A stretch of 64,000 nucleotides of DNA from JBGRQA01 sp041725895 (lineage in GTDB: Bacteria; Bacteroidota; Bacteroidia; Bacteroidales; Marinifilaceae), in assembly GCA_041725895.1 (NCBI GenBank), contig JBGRQA010000017.1, positions 57,362 to 121,361 on the forward strand. Reading direction: 5' to 3'. Shown piece after piece: positions 58,007 through 64,000 of this stretch (the stretch's first letter is position 1; the number at the start of each line of letters is the position of its first letter). The translations under genes and the position numbers were made by a program. The notes below the pieces were generated by a model. It saw only the letters and a list, made by a program, of their open reading frames with translations, had not been told where the DNA came from and ran no database searches.

Positions 58007-60049
58007 ATGAAACAAATGCAACTTAAAAGGGCTACTGCCCTTATGGTCGTTGGTTTGATGAGTTTCTCCATAGGTGGAGTTCAGGCTCAAACCAAGGAGG
58101 GGAAAGAATCCTCTAAGCCAGGAAATGTGGATTTGCCTTCCACAACTCAAGAGTTAGTTCAAGTAGCTTCTTTAGAGAAAGGACATTTTAAATATTCCAT
58201 AGAGGATTATTTTGCCAAACCTGAAACCAGTGGTTTCAAGTTTTCTCCCGATGGGCACTATTTTTCGTACCAGGAAAAGGATGCCAATGGTAAACGTCAT
58301 GTCTACGTTAAGGATACAGAAAGCGGAAAAGTGACCAAAGTAATTGAGGAGGGCGAAGAATTGATTCGAGGTTACGGTTGGGCCAACAATACTCGTTTGA
58401 TATATCTGAAAGACAAAGGAGGGAATGAAAACTATCATCTTTTCGCCGCTGATCTGGATGGGAAAAATCAGAAAGAATTAACTCCTTTTGATAATGTTCG
58501 TGTAATGATACTTAATATTCTCAAGGAGCAGCCCGATTATATGATCATTCAGATGAACAAAGACAATCCTCAGATTTTTGAGCCTTATAAATTGAATATT
58601 AACTCGGGAGAGTTAACCAAGTTGTATGAAAACAAGGATATGACCAAGCCGGTGATGGGGTATGACTTCGATAAGGATGGCAATCTTAGGGCTTTAACCC
58701 GTCAGGTGAATGGGACCGAGTACGAGGTGATGTATCGGTTGTCGGAGAAGGATGATTTCTATGTAGTGGAACAGTTCGATTGGCAAGGTGAATTTGCCAT
58801 TCTTGGTTTTGATTACCAAGCCCCCAATTCCCATCAGGCTTATGTGTTAACGAATTTGGGCCGTGACAAAAAGGCTATTGCAAGATACGATTTGAAAGCA
58901 AAGAAAGTATTGGAGGTAGTCTATGAGAATCCTACTTTTGATGTTGATGGGATGTCTCGTTCCCGCAAGAGAGGATATGAAATTGATTATTTCCACTACA
59001 CTGGCGAAAAATCCCATATCACTCCGGTGAGTAAGTATTATAAAAATCTTCATGCCCGCTTTACCAAAGAATTTGGTACTAAGGAGTACTCCATTACTTC
59101 CTATTCGGATGACGAGAGCAAATATCTTATTTATGTAGGTAGTGATAAATTGTATGGTGAGTACTATATGTATAATGTTGCTTCGGACAAAATGAAGAAG
59201 CTCTTGAATTTGATGCCTCAGTTGAAGGAAAAGGATATGGCGGAAATGCGTCCCATCAAATTCAAATCAAGAGATGGGATGACTGTTTATGCCTACCTTA
59301 CTTTGCCCAAGGAGGCTAAAATGGGGCAAAAAGTTCCGTTGATTGTGAATCCGCATGGAGGTCCCTATGGCATTCGAGATCGTTGGGGTTTCAATCCCGA
59401 AACTCAATTGTTTGCAAGTCGTGGATATGCCACACTCCAAGTGAATTATCGTGGTTCGGGAGGTTATGGTAAGGAGTTTTACCTTGCAGGAAGCAAGCAA
59501 ATCGGTCGGAAGATGTTGAATGATCTGGAGGACGGTGTTGCTTATGTAATCGAACAAGGTTGGGTTGATGCCAATAAGGTTGCTATTTATGGTGCAAGCT
59601 ACGGTGGATTGGCCACGTTGGGAAGTTTGGTAAAAACTCCTGATTTGTACACTTGTGGTGTAGATTATGTTGGTGTTTCCAACTTATTTACTTTTGTGAA
59701 GTCTTTCCCTGCTTATTGGAAGCCTTTTATGAAGCAGTTCTACGCTCAATGGTACGATCCTGAAAATCCAGAGGAGAAGAAGATCATGGAGGAGGTTTCT
59801 CCGGCGTTAAATGCTGATAAAATCACCAAACCTTTGTTTATTGTTCAGGGGGCAAATGATCCTCGTGTAAATATTAATGAATCGGATCAGGTGGTTGAAA
59901 CTCTTCGGGGGAAAGGTTATGATGTTCCCTATATGGTGAAATACAACGAAGGGCATGGTTTCCATCATGAGGAGAATCAAATTGAATTGTATAAAACAAT
60001 GATGGGGTTCTTTGCTAAATATTTGAAAACTGAAATAACCAGAAAATAA
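58007..60049 (+). CDS. S9 family (prolyl oligopeptidase-like) serine peptidase, exported
   Basis: A 680-residue peptidase with a signal peptide (ALMVVGLMSFSIGGVQA), a beta-propeller region (about residues 60-410) and an alpha/beta hydrolase domain. The catalytic Ser531 is in YGASYGGLA, Asp in VQGANDPRV and His in EGHGFHHEEN. It probably acts on periplasmic oligopeptides of the dipeptidyl- or acylaminoacyl-peptidase kind. It fits the theme of the window, which also holds a metalloprotease, aminopeptidase P and SusCD. No promoter consensus is clear; a terminator-like hairpin follows at 60072. Confidence 0.9.
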   Translation: MKQMQLKRATALMVVGLMSFSIGGVQAQTKEGKESSKPGNVDLPSTTQELVQVASLEKGHFKYSIEDYFAKPETSGFKFSPDGHYFSYQEKDANGKRHVYVKDTESGKVTKVIEEGEELIRGYGWANNTRLIYLKDKGGNENYHLFAADLDGKNQKELTPFDNVRVMILNILKEQPDYMIIQMNKDNPQIFEPYKLNINSGELTKLYENKDMTKPVMGYDFDKDGNLRALTRQVNGTEYEVMYRLSEKDDFYVVEQFDWQGEFAILGFDYQAPNSHQAYVLTNLGRDKKAIARYDLKAKKVLEVVYENPTFDVDGMSRSRKRGYEIDYFHYTGEKSHITPVSKYYKNLHARFTKEFGTKEYSITSYSDDESKYLIYVGSDKLYGEYYMYNVASDKMKKLLNLMPQLKEKDMAEMRPIKFKSRDGMTVYAYLTLPKEAKMGQKVPLIVNPHGGPYGIRDRWGFNPETQLFASRGYATLQVNYRGSGGYGKEFYLAGSKQIGRKMLNDLEDGVAYVIEQGWVDANKVAIYGASYGGLATLGSLVKTPDLYTCGVDYVGVSNLFTFVKSFPAYWKPFMKQFYAQWYDPENPEEKKIMEEVSPALNADKITKPLFIVQGANDPRVNINESDQVVETLRGKGYDVPYMVKYNEGHGFHHEENQIELYKTMMGFFAKYLKTEITRK

Positions 60050-60071
60050 AGGTTATAGAAATTAATATAGT

Positions 60072-60108
60072 AACTGCTGTCTCTGGCTTGGAGATGGCAG
60101 TTTCTTTC
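60072..60108 (+). terminator. Terminator of the S9 peptidase gene
   Basis: AACTGCTGTCTC pairs with GAGATGGCAGTT (two wobble or mismatched positions), followed by TCTTTCTTTTT, 22 bases after the stop. Confidence 0.7.
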
Positions 60109-60165
60109 TTTTTAGAGACGTATTGGAATTGTTTGGAACGAATAAAAACAGACCGAACAGGATGT

Positions 60166-60200
60166 AAAAAAAGCTGTTTTCCGAAGAAGACAGCTTTTTT
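60166..60200. terminator. Terminator hairpin between S9 peptidase and tRNA-Lys
   Basis: AAAAAAGCTGT...ACAGCTTTTTT with a loop of about 13 bases. Symmetrical A- and T-runs allow use on either strand; it may back up the hairpin at 60214 for the tRNA. Confidence 0.65.
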
Positions 60201-60213
60201 CTTATTTGAGGAA

Positions 60214-60243
60214 AAAAAGGCCGGTGTCTCCACCGGCCTTTTT
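60214..60243 (-). terminator. Terminator of tRNA-Lys copy 1
   Basis: Perfect 13-bp stem AAAAAGGCCGGTG/CACCGGCCTTTTT with loop TCTC, one base beyond the tRNA 3' end on the minus strand. Confidence 0.9.
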
Positions 60244-60244
60244 G

Positions 60245-60317
60245 TGATCCCTCTGGGGTTCGAACCCAGGACCCCAACATTAAAAGTGTTGTGCTCTACC
60301 AGCTGAGCTAAGGAATC
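60245..60317 (-). tRNA. tRNA-Lys (anticodon TTT), copy 1
   Basis: On the minus strand a 73-base cloverleaf: acceptor GATTCCT/AGGGATC (one G-T pair), D-arm AGCTCAGCTGGTAGAGC, anticodon arm CAACA-CTTTTAA-TGTTG with TTT, T-arm CTGGGTTCGAACCCCAG, discriminator A. CCA is not encoded. An identical copy is at 63908-63980. Confidence 0.96.
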
Positions 60318-60334
60318 ATTTGTTTTGAACACTG

Positions 60335-60366
60335 CAAATATAATTGCCTTTCTTTGTTTTTTCAAA
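60335..60366 (-). promoter_or_regulatory. Bacteroidota-type promoter of tRNA-Lys copy 1
   Basis: On the minus strand TTTG (60366-60363), 20 bases, then TATATTTG (60342-60335): full consensus. The start would be near 60328, about 10 bases before the tRNA. The rest of the 310-base gap to 60627 has only a TATCTTTG box (60530-60537, plus strand), a possible -7 for the thioredoxin-like gene. Confidence 0.75.
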
Positions 60367-60627
60367 TGTATTTCTAAAAATATAAAAAAAAAAGAAAAAA
60401 TCATAAGATATTTTAGATGAGGGAAATGGAGAATTTTAGAAATTCCGAAGAGAGGCCGGGATAGCCTGGGGTTTGACTATTTGTAACCACGATATTTTTT
60501 TCACAGGTAATGCCTTGGTTTCTTTTTTTTATCTTTGACTTAAACGGTATCTCTTATTTGTGAGTAATGTCTGCGAAATTAGTCAATTTTCAGAGTTATA
60601 ATTTAATCCAAAATCAATTTTTTATAG

Positions 60628-62010
60628 ATGAGAATTTTGAAGCTCTCTTTTCTTACTTGTGGTCTTTTAATAATGTTTTCTTCCTTTGGACAGAATTCCT
60701 TTCGAATTAAGGGAAACGTTTTGGAATGGAGTGGGAGTAGAGTGTCGATTCATTGGTTTGATGAGGCGGATTTATTTGCTTTGGATTCTACTATGGTCGA
60801 TGCTGAAGGTAATTTTCAGTTTGATTTTAACGGGGAAAAGGGTATTTATCGGCTCAGTCAAGGCAATGATATTGTCGATATAATGGTTGACCAACCCTTG
60901 CTTGATTTTCGAGTTGAGGGCTTGGTAGAAAATGGTGAAATTAGTTTTCGAAGATCAGGGGAAAACAACCTTTTTCATTATTATCGTAGTGAACTAAATC
61001 ACATTGCTCATCGTTTACAGGAAGGTGAAAGGTTAATAGATTCCCTACATTCTACGAATGTTGATTACAGGAAGCCCAAAAATGAGTTGTCTGCTTTACG
61101 CAAAGAATGGAAACAATTGGTTCACAATTTATGGATAGACCATAAGCAAAGTTGGCCTGCTCGTATGGCCATCGGAGAAATTGATGTGGCTATAGGCCGT
61201 GGGGTGAAGGAAATAACTAAGGACCTTTATCGTCAGAAACATTTCTTCGATTATCTTGATTTTACGGATACGGTTCTTTTAAAGAGTCCACTATTTTATC
61301 ATAAGTTAGATGAATTCATTCAGATAAGTAAGATGGATGAGAAGATTAATAGCCAAAATTGGAAAGGAGTGCAAAAGGTTATTGATCAACTTTTTTACGA
61401 GGCGGAGGTGAATCTTTACAGCCAGGAGCGTCTTACTAATTTTCTCTTCAAAAGGTTTCCTGATGAAAAATATCCGGAAGTATACAGGAGAATAACCGAG
61501 GCATACTGTTATCAAAATACTTGTGAGTATATCATGTCCAATCGGTTGATTCGGAATCGGGTCCATGACTCACAAGAAATGGTTCTTGAAGAACAAATTG
61601 CCGATTTTGTTTTGCCCAATGTGCAGGAAGGAAGAACACAAACTTTTTCGGAAGTTAATGGAAAGGCAATTTTGCTTGTCTTTTGGTCTGCCAGTTGCCC
61701 GCATAGTAATTTTTTATTGGATCGTATGAGAAATCTTTATGAACAATATCATGAGAACGGGTTTGAAATTGTAGCGGTTTCTCTGGATAGTAGTAAGGAT
61801 TTTTGGGAGCAAGTTACCGAGGATAGAAATTATCATTGGATCAATTCCTGGGATCCTGAAGGATTAAGGAGTGAATTAGTTTCTCTTTTTAATGTATATA
61901 GAACTCCAATGATGTTCCTTTTTGATGAAGACCTGACTATTACTGGTTTTCCTTTAACCTATTTCCAGCTTGAGGGAAGTGTGAAGAAGATGTTTCCAGT
62001 AGAGTTATAA
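60628..62010 (+). CDS. TlpA-like thioredoxin-fold exported protein with a single active-site Cys
   Basis: A 460-residue exported protein with signal peptide (LSFLTCGLLIMFSSFGQ). An N-terminal DUF4369-like beta domain covers about residues 22-115, a helical middle region follows, and a C-terminal AhpC/TSA-thioredoxin domain starts near residue 320. The active-site region reads FWSASCPHSNF (Cys357, Ser360), where TlpA proteins have WCxxC: the first Trp is Ser and the resolving Cys is Ser. The cis-Pro is present (YRTPMMFLF). It cannot act as a normal dithiol oxidoreductase; a monothiol or isomerase-like role is possible. Possible -7 box TATCTTTG at 60530-60537. Confidence 0.75.
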   Translation: MRILKLSFLTCGLLIMFSSFGQNSFRIKGNVLEWSGSRVSIHWFDEADLFALDSTMVDAEGNFQFDFNGEKGIYRLSQGNDIVDIMVDQPLLDFRVEGLVENGEISFRRSGENNLFHYYRSELNHIAHRLQEGERLIDSLHSTNVDYRKPKNELSALRKEWKQLVHNLWIDHKQSWPARMAIGEIDVAIGRGVKEITKDLYRQKHFFDYLDFTDTVLLKSPLFYHKLDEFIQISKMDEKINSQNWKGVQKVIDQLFYEAEVNLYSQERLTNFLFKRFPDEKYPEVYRRITEAYCYQNTCEYIMSNRLIRNRVHDSQEMVLEEQIADFVLPNVQEGRTQTFSEVNGKAILLVFWSASCPHSNFLLDRMRNLYEQYHENGFEIVAVSLDSSKDFWEQVTEDRNYHWINSWDPEGLRSELVSLFNVYRTPMMFLFDEDLTITGFPLTYFQLEGSVKKMFPVEL

Positions 62011-62024
62011 GCTTTGCAAAAAAA

Positions 62025-62049
62025 GAGCTCAATCCATACGATTGAGCTC
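62025..62049. terminator. Bidirectional terminator between convergent genes
   Basis: Perfect 10-bp stem GAGCTCAATC/GATTGAGCTC with loop CATAC, with an A-run on the left side, 15 bases after the thioredoxin-like gene and 9 bases before the end of the nucleotidase gene. The A-run makes it best suited to the minus-strand gene. Confidence 0.8.
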
Positions 62050-62057
62050 AGTTCTAC

Positions 62058-63518
62058 TTAGTTCTTGAAAATTCTGTTTATTCCATTGTAATTAATTTCT
62101 TTTTTGAATTCGAGGAATTCCATCAGGCAGTTTGAGCTGGCAACTGATGAGTTTTGCCCGATATCATTGTGATCAAAGTTATAGGCACTTGCTATATAGG
62201 AGTTGAGGCCTACTTTATATGTTTGGCTTTCATCCAATAGAGTTCCATCGTAATTTTCCAATTGAATGTTTCCTTGCCCGAGATAGCGATAGTTAATGCC
62301 TGCTACTTTTAAATCGCCTTCTGATGTTGAATTTAGAAGAGAGCGAATTTCATCACAACTCAATTCAAATAGTATAATATCGTTATTGAAGGGATCCAAT
62401 TCATATACCTGTCCAACCGTGATCTCTCCCTGTGGTAGACTGCTGCGAATTCCTCCTGAATTTTGAAATGCAATATCTGTTTTTAGTTTCCAGTTTACGG
62501 CATCAGTCATTAGTGCTCCTAGTTCATTCTTATTGCTAAGTATTGATTTGTTTTGAGCAATAATTCTTTTCATTGCGGAGTTGTTGTTGTATTGATCTAC
62601 AATGGACTGAATCCTACTGTTCACAGCACTAAGTTTTTCTGTTTCTATAAGTTGGGCTGATTCCGATTTTATCTTTCCTTCTTCAATTTTTATATCAATA
62701 CGGCCGATGTATTTCCCCTTTGAGCCAGCCTGACAGATCAGAGCATTGTTTTGAATGTAAGGGTTTTTAATGGTGGAGTGGGAGTGTCCCCCTATTATCA
62801 GATCGATTTCAGAATATCTGTCTGCCAATTTCACATCAGTACCTTGCCCTAAATGGGACAGAACGAGAAACAGGTTGTCCTCTTTCTTTAGATGGGTGTA
62901 TTCGCCTGCAATAGATTTATAGTAAAGGAAATTACAGTCATTTACCTTGTCTGGATGCGTGGATGGAATGTAACGACCATCAATTTTTGTTCCTGTTTCA
63001 ATTAAGCCCAGAACAACAATGGGAAAATCATTTGCAGTTTTTAGGATGATATAGGGTTGCGGTTGATTTAATACGGCATTTTGGGTATCAATATTGGCGC
63101 ATAGGAATGGAAAGTTGGCGTCATCCATTCTTTCATTGAGAACCTTTTGTCCATGATCGAATTCGTGATTTCCCAAAGCAGAAGCATCAAATTTTAATTC
63201 ATTCATTAAATGAATTAAGGGATATCCTGGTCTCTCGTGCTGGTCGACAAAGGGATTGCCACTAAACAAATCACCTGCCGATAGTAGAAATACATTCTCG
63301 TTTGTGTTGCGAAGCTCTTCAATATAGGCTGCTATCTTGGGAAAGTTATCCATATTAGCATGTATATCATTTACATGCAGAAGAATGATGCTTTCGCTGA
63401 GGGTTTCATTTATTGGTTCCTCCTTGTTGTCTGATGTAACGGTAAGCGAATTGCCACTACAAGCGCTTAAAGCAATAAATAGAAATAGATAAATAAAGTG
63501 TTTGAGTGTTCTCGTCAT
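62058..63518 (-). CDS. 5'-nucleotidase/bifunctional metallophosphatase lipoprotein
   Basis: A 486-residue exported enzyme with lipobox LSAC (signal KHFIYLFLFIALSAC). The N-terminal calcineurin-like metallophosphatase domain has LLHVNDIHAN, AGDLFSG, ALGNHEFDHG and GGHSHS, the metal ligands of the UshA family. The C-terminal 5_nucleotid_C domain has NSGGIRSSLPQGEITVGQVYELDPFNN. It probably hydrolyses nucleotides to nucleosides and phosphate at the outer membrane. The start at 63518 was chosen because it places the signal at the N-terminus; the longer ATG at 63581 adds 21 residues that overlap the gene upstream. The stop of that small gene (63520) is almost contiguous, so they are coupled. Confidence 0.88.
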   Translation of the reverse strand: MTRTLKHFIYLFLFIALSACSGNSLTVTSDNKEEPINETLSESIILLHVNDIHANMDNFPKIAAYIEELRNTNENVFLLSAGDLFSGNPFVDQHERPGYPLIHLMNELKFDASALGNHEFDHGQKVLNERMDDANFPFLCANIDTQNAVLNQPQPYIILKTANDFPIVVLGLIETGTKIDGRYIPSTHPDKVNDCNFLYYKSIAGEYTHLKKEDNLFLVLSHLGQGTDVKLADRYSEIDLIIGGHSHSTIKNPYIQNNALICQAGSKGKYIGRIDIKIEEGKIKSESAQLIETEKLSAVNSRIQSIVDQYNNNSAMKRIIAQNKSILSNKNELGALMTDAVNWKLKTDIAFQNSGGIRSSLPQGEITVGQVYELDPFNNDIILFELSCDEIRSLLNSTSEGDLKVAGINYRYLGQGNIQLENYDGTLLDESQTYKVGLNSYIASAYNFDHNDIGQNSSVASSNCLMEFLEFKKEINYNGINRIFKN

Positions 63519-63519
63519 T

Positions 63520-63717
63520 TTATTTGTGTTTGATAAAAAGCTCAATCCCTTCCCATAATCGGCCATCAGCATCCATACCATTTCCTCTCTTGTCTTCTAT
63601 CCAGATTTTTTCCTCTATCAAAAGCTTGTAGCACTCTTTGGAATAGGAGGCTACAGCATCCCGAAGACGGGCTCCTTTAAAGATTTTTATTTTGATATGG
63701 TTAATGTAAACAATCAT
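63520..63717 (-). CDS. Small protein resembling beta-grasp (ThiS/MoaD-like) proteins
   Basis: A 65-residue protein starting MIVYINHIKIKIFKGARLRDAVASYS, then IEDKRGNGMDADGRLWEGIELFIK. The strand-turn-strand start, GA-x-x-x-DA helix and the late G-x-x-L-x-x-G turn resemble small beta-grasp proteins, but the C-terminal GG of ThiS/MoaD is missing (it ends FIKHK), so it is not a sulfur carrier of the usual kind. It is directly upstream of the nucleotidase gene with its stop touching that start, so the two are probably translated together. TATCTTTG at 63804-63797 on the minus strand could be its -7 box. Confidence 0.6.
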   Translation of the reverse strand: MIVYINHIKIKIFKGARLRDAVASYSKECYKLLIEEKIWIEDKRGNGMDADGRLWEGIELFIKHK

Positions 63718-63868
63718 GGCCTTTTGTTGTTTATGAGGCTTAATATAAGTGAGTCTGTCTTTTTAAATTGATTTAACAGACCAATATTTTATATTCCAAA
63801 GATAGATAGAATAACAGGAATAATTTTGGATTAAGGGAAGTCTTGTGGAGTAAATAAATATCAGGCAT

Positions 63869-63897
63869 AAAAAAAGCCACATTCCAATGGAAGCGGC
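63869..63897 (-). terminator. Terminator of tRNA-Lys copy 2
   Basis: On the minus strand an imperfect hairpin GCCGCTTCCATTGGAATGTGGC is followed by seven T, 11 bases beyond the tRNA 3' end. It is weaker than the terminator of copy 1. Confidence 0.65.
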
Positions 63898-63907
63898 CTA
63901 ATTCAAG

Positions 63908-63980
63908 TGATCCCTCTGGGGTTCGAACCCAGGACCCCAACATTAAAAGTGTTGTGCTCTACCAGCTGAGCTAAGGAATC
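63908..63980 (-). tRNA. tRNA-Lys (anticodon TTT), copy 2
   Basis: Identical over all 73 bases to the copy at 60245-60317, including the anticodon arm with TTT and discriminator A; CCA is not encoded. The identity extends about 1-2 bases beyond each end. The promoter would lie mostly beyond the window. Confidence 0.96.
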
Positions 63981-64000
63981 ATCGGTATTTTAGAGACTTT

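Overview
The window is chromosomal DNA from a member of the Bacteroidota. The lineage call rests on SusC/SusD and other TonB-dependent receptors, a type IX secretion (T9SS) sorting domain, GG-leader lanthipeptide precursors of the Bacteroidota type, promoters of the form TTTG-N19/20-TAnnTTTG, and a near absence of Shine-Dalgarno sequences. The metabolism suggested (electron-bifurcating Nfn, rubrerythrin-like proteins, iron alcohol dehydrogenase) fits an anaerobe or facultative anaerobe, perhaps of the marine Marinifilaceae/Marinilabiliales type; that placement is a guess. No phage, insertion sequence, CRISPR array or rRNA operon is visible.

Layout. 1-2.8 kb: the end of a class I lanthipeptide cluster, with a split LanB dehydratase (two overlapping genes), two tandemly duplicated precursor genes that share a 5' hairpin element, and a beta-propeller lipoprotein. 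3-8.4 kb: housekeeping genes (CNNM/CBS membrane protein, GDPD-like hydrolase, eIF1/SUI1-like factor, DksA-type zinc finger protein), then an AraC regulator and an iron alcohol dehydrogenase. 9-13.2 kb: nfnA-nfnB followed by three tandem ferritin-like genes, the last two with eroded diiron sites. 13.3-22.6 kb: a LysM/periplasmic-binding envelope protein and a 2277-residue secreted protein made of ten repeats of about 200 residues with a PKD domain and a T9SS tail. 22.6-31.1 kb: ornithine aminotransferase, BatA/VWA protein, TonB receptor, an ArsC-like protein lacking its catalytic cysteine, and ProC; rocD and proC together give an ornithine-to-proline route. 31.7-36.8 kb: an eRF1-domain-like small protein, an EF-G/TetM-family GTPase with a TTG start, YjbQ, a multi-hairpin repeat element and aminopeptidase P.

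37-48 kb: a peptide-utilisation block of LytS-type sensor kinase, secreted zinc metalloprotease, SusC, SusD and LytTR response regulator. Between the kinase and the protease lies a 21-bp-periodic array of direct and then inverted GCCTCAC motifs, plus a second 21-bp array. 48-50.3 kb: an ECF sigma factor operon on the minus strand. 50.7-58 kb: a TonB receptor, then two paralogous FtsX/MacB-type ABC permeases, each preceded by the same module: terminator, CGAACA-N5-TGTTCG palindrome, exactly 76 bp, and a sigma-54 promoter. 58-64 kb: S9 peptidase, tRNA-Lys, thioredoxin-like lipid/envelope-type protein, a small beta-grasp-like protein coupled to a 5'-nucleotidase lipoprotein, and a second identical tRNA-Lys.

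The signals most worth following are the lanthipeptide pair and its shared leader hairpin, the duplicated sigma-54/enhancer module, the 21-bp array, the degenerate ferritin trio beside Nfn, and the Cys-to-Ser ArsC-like protein.
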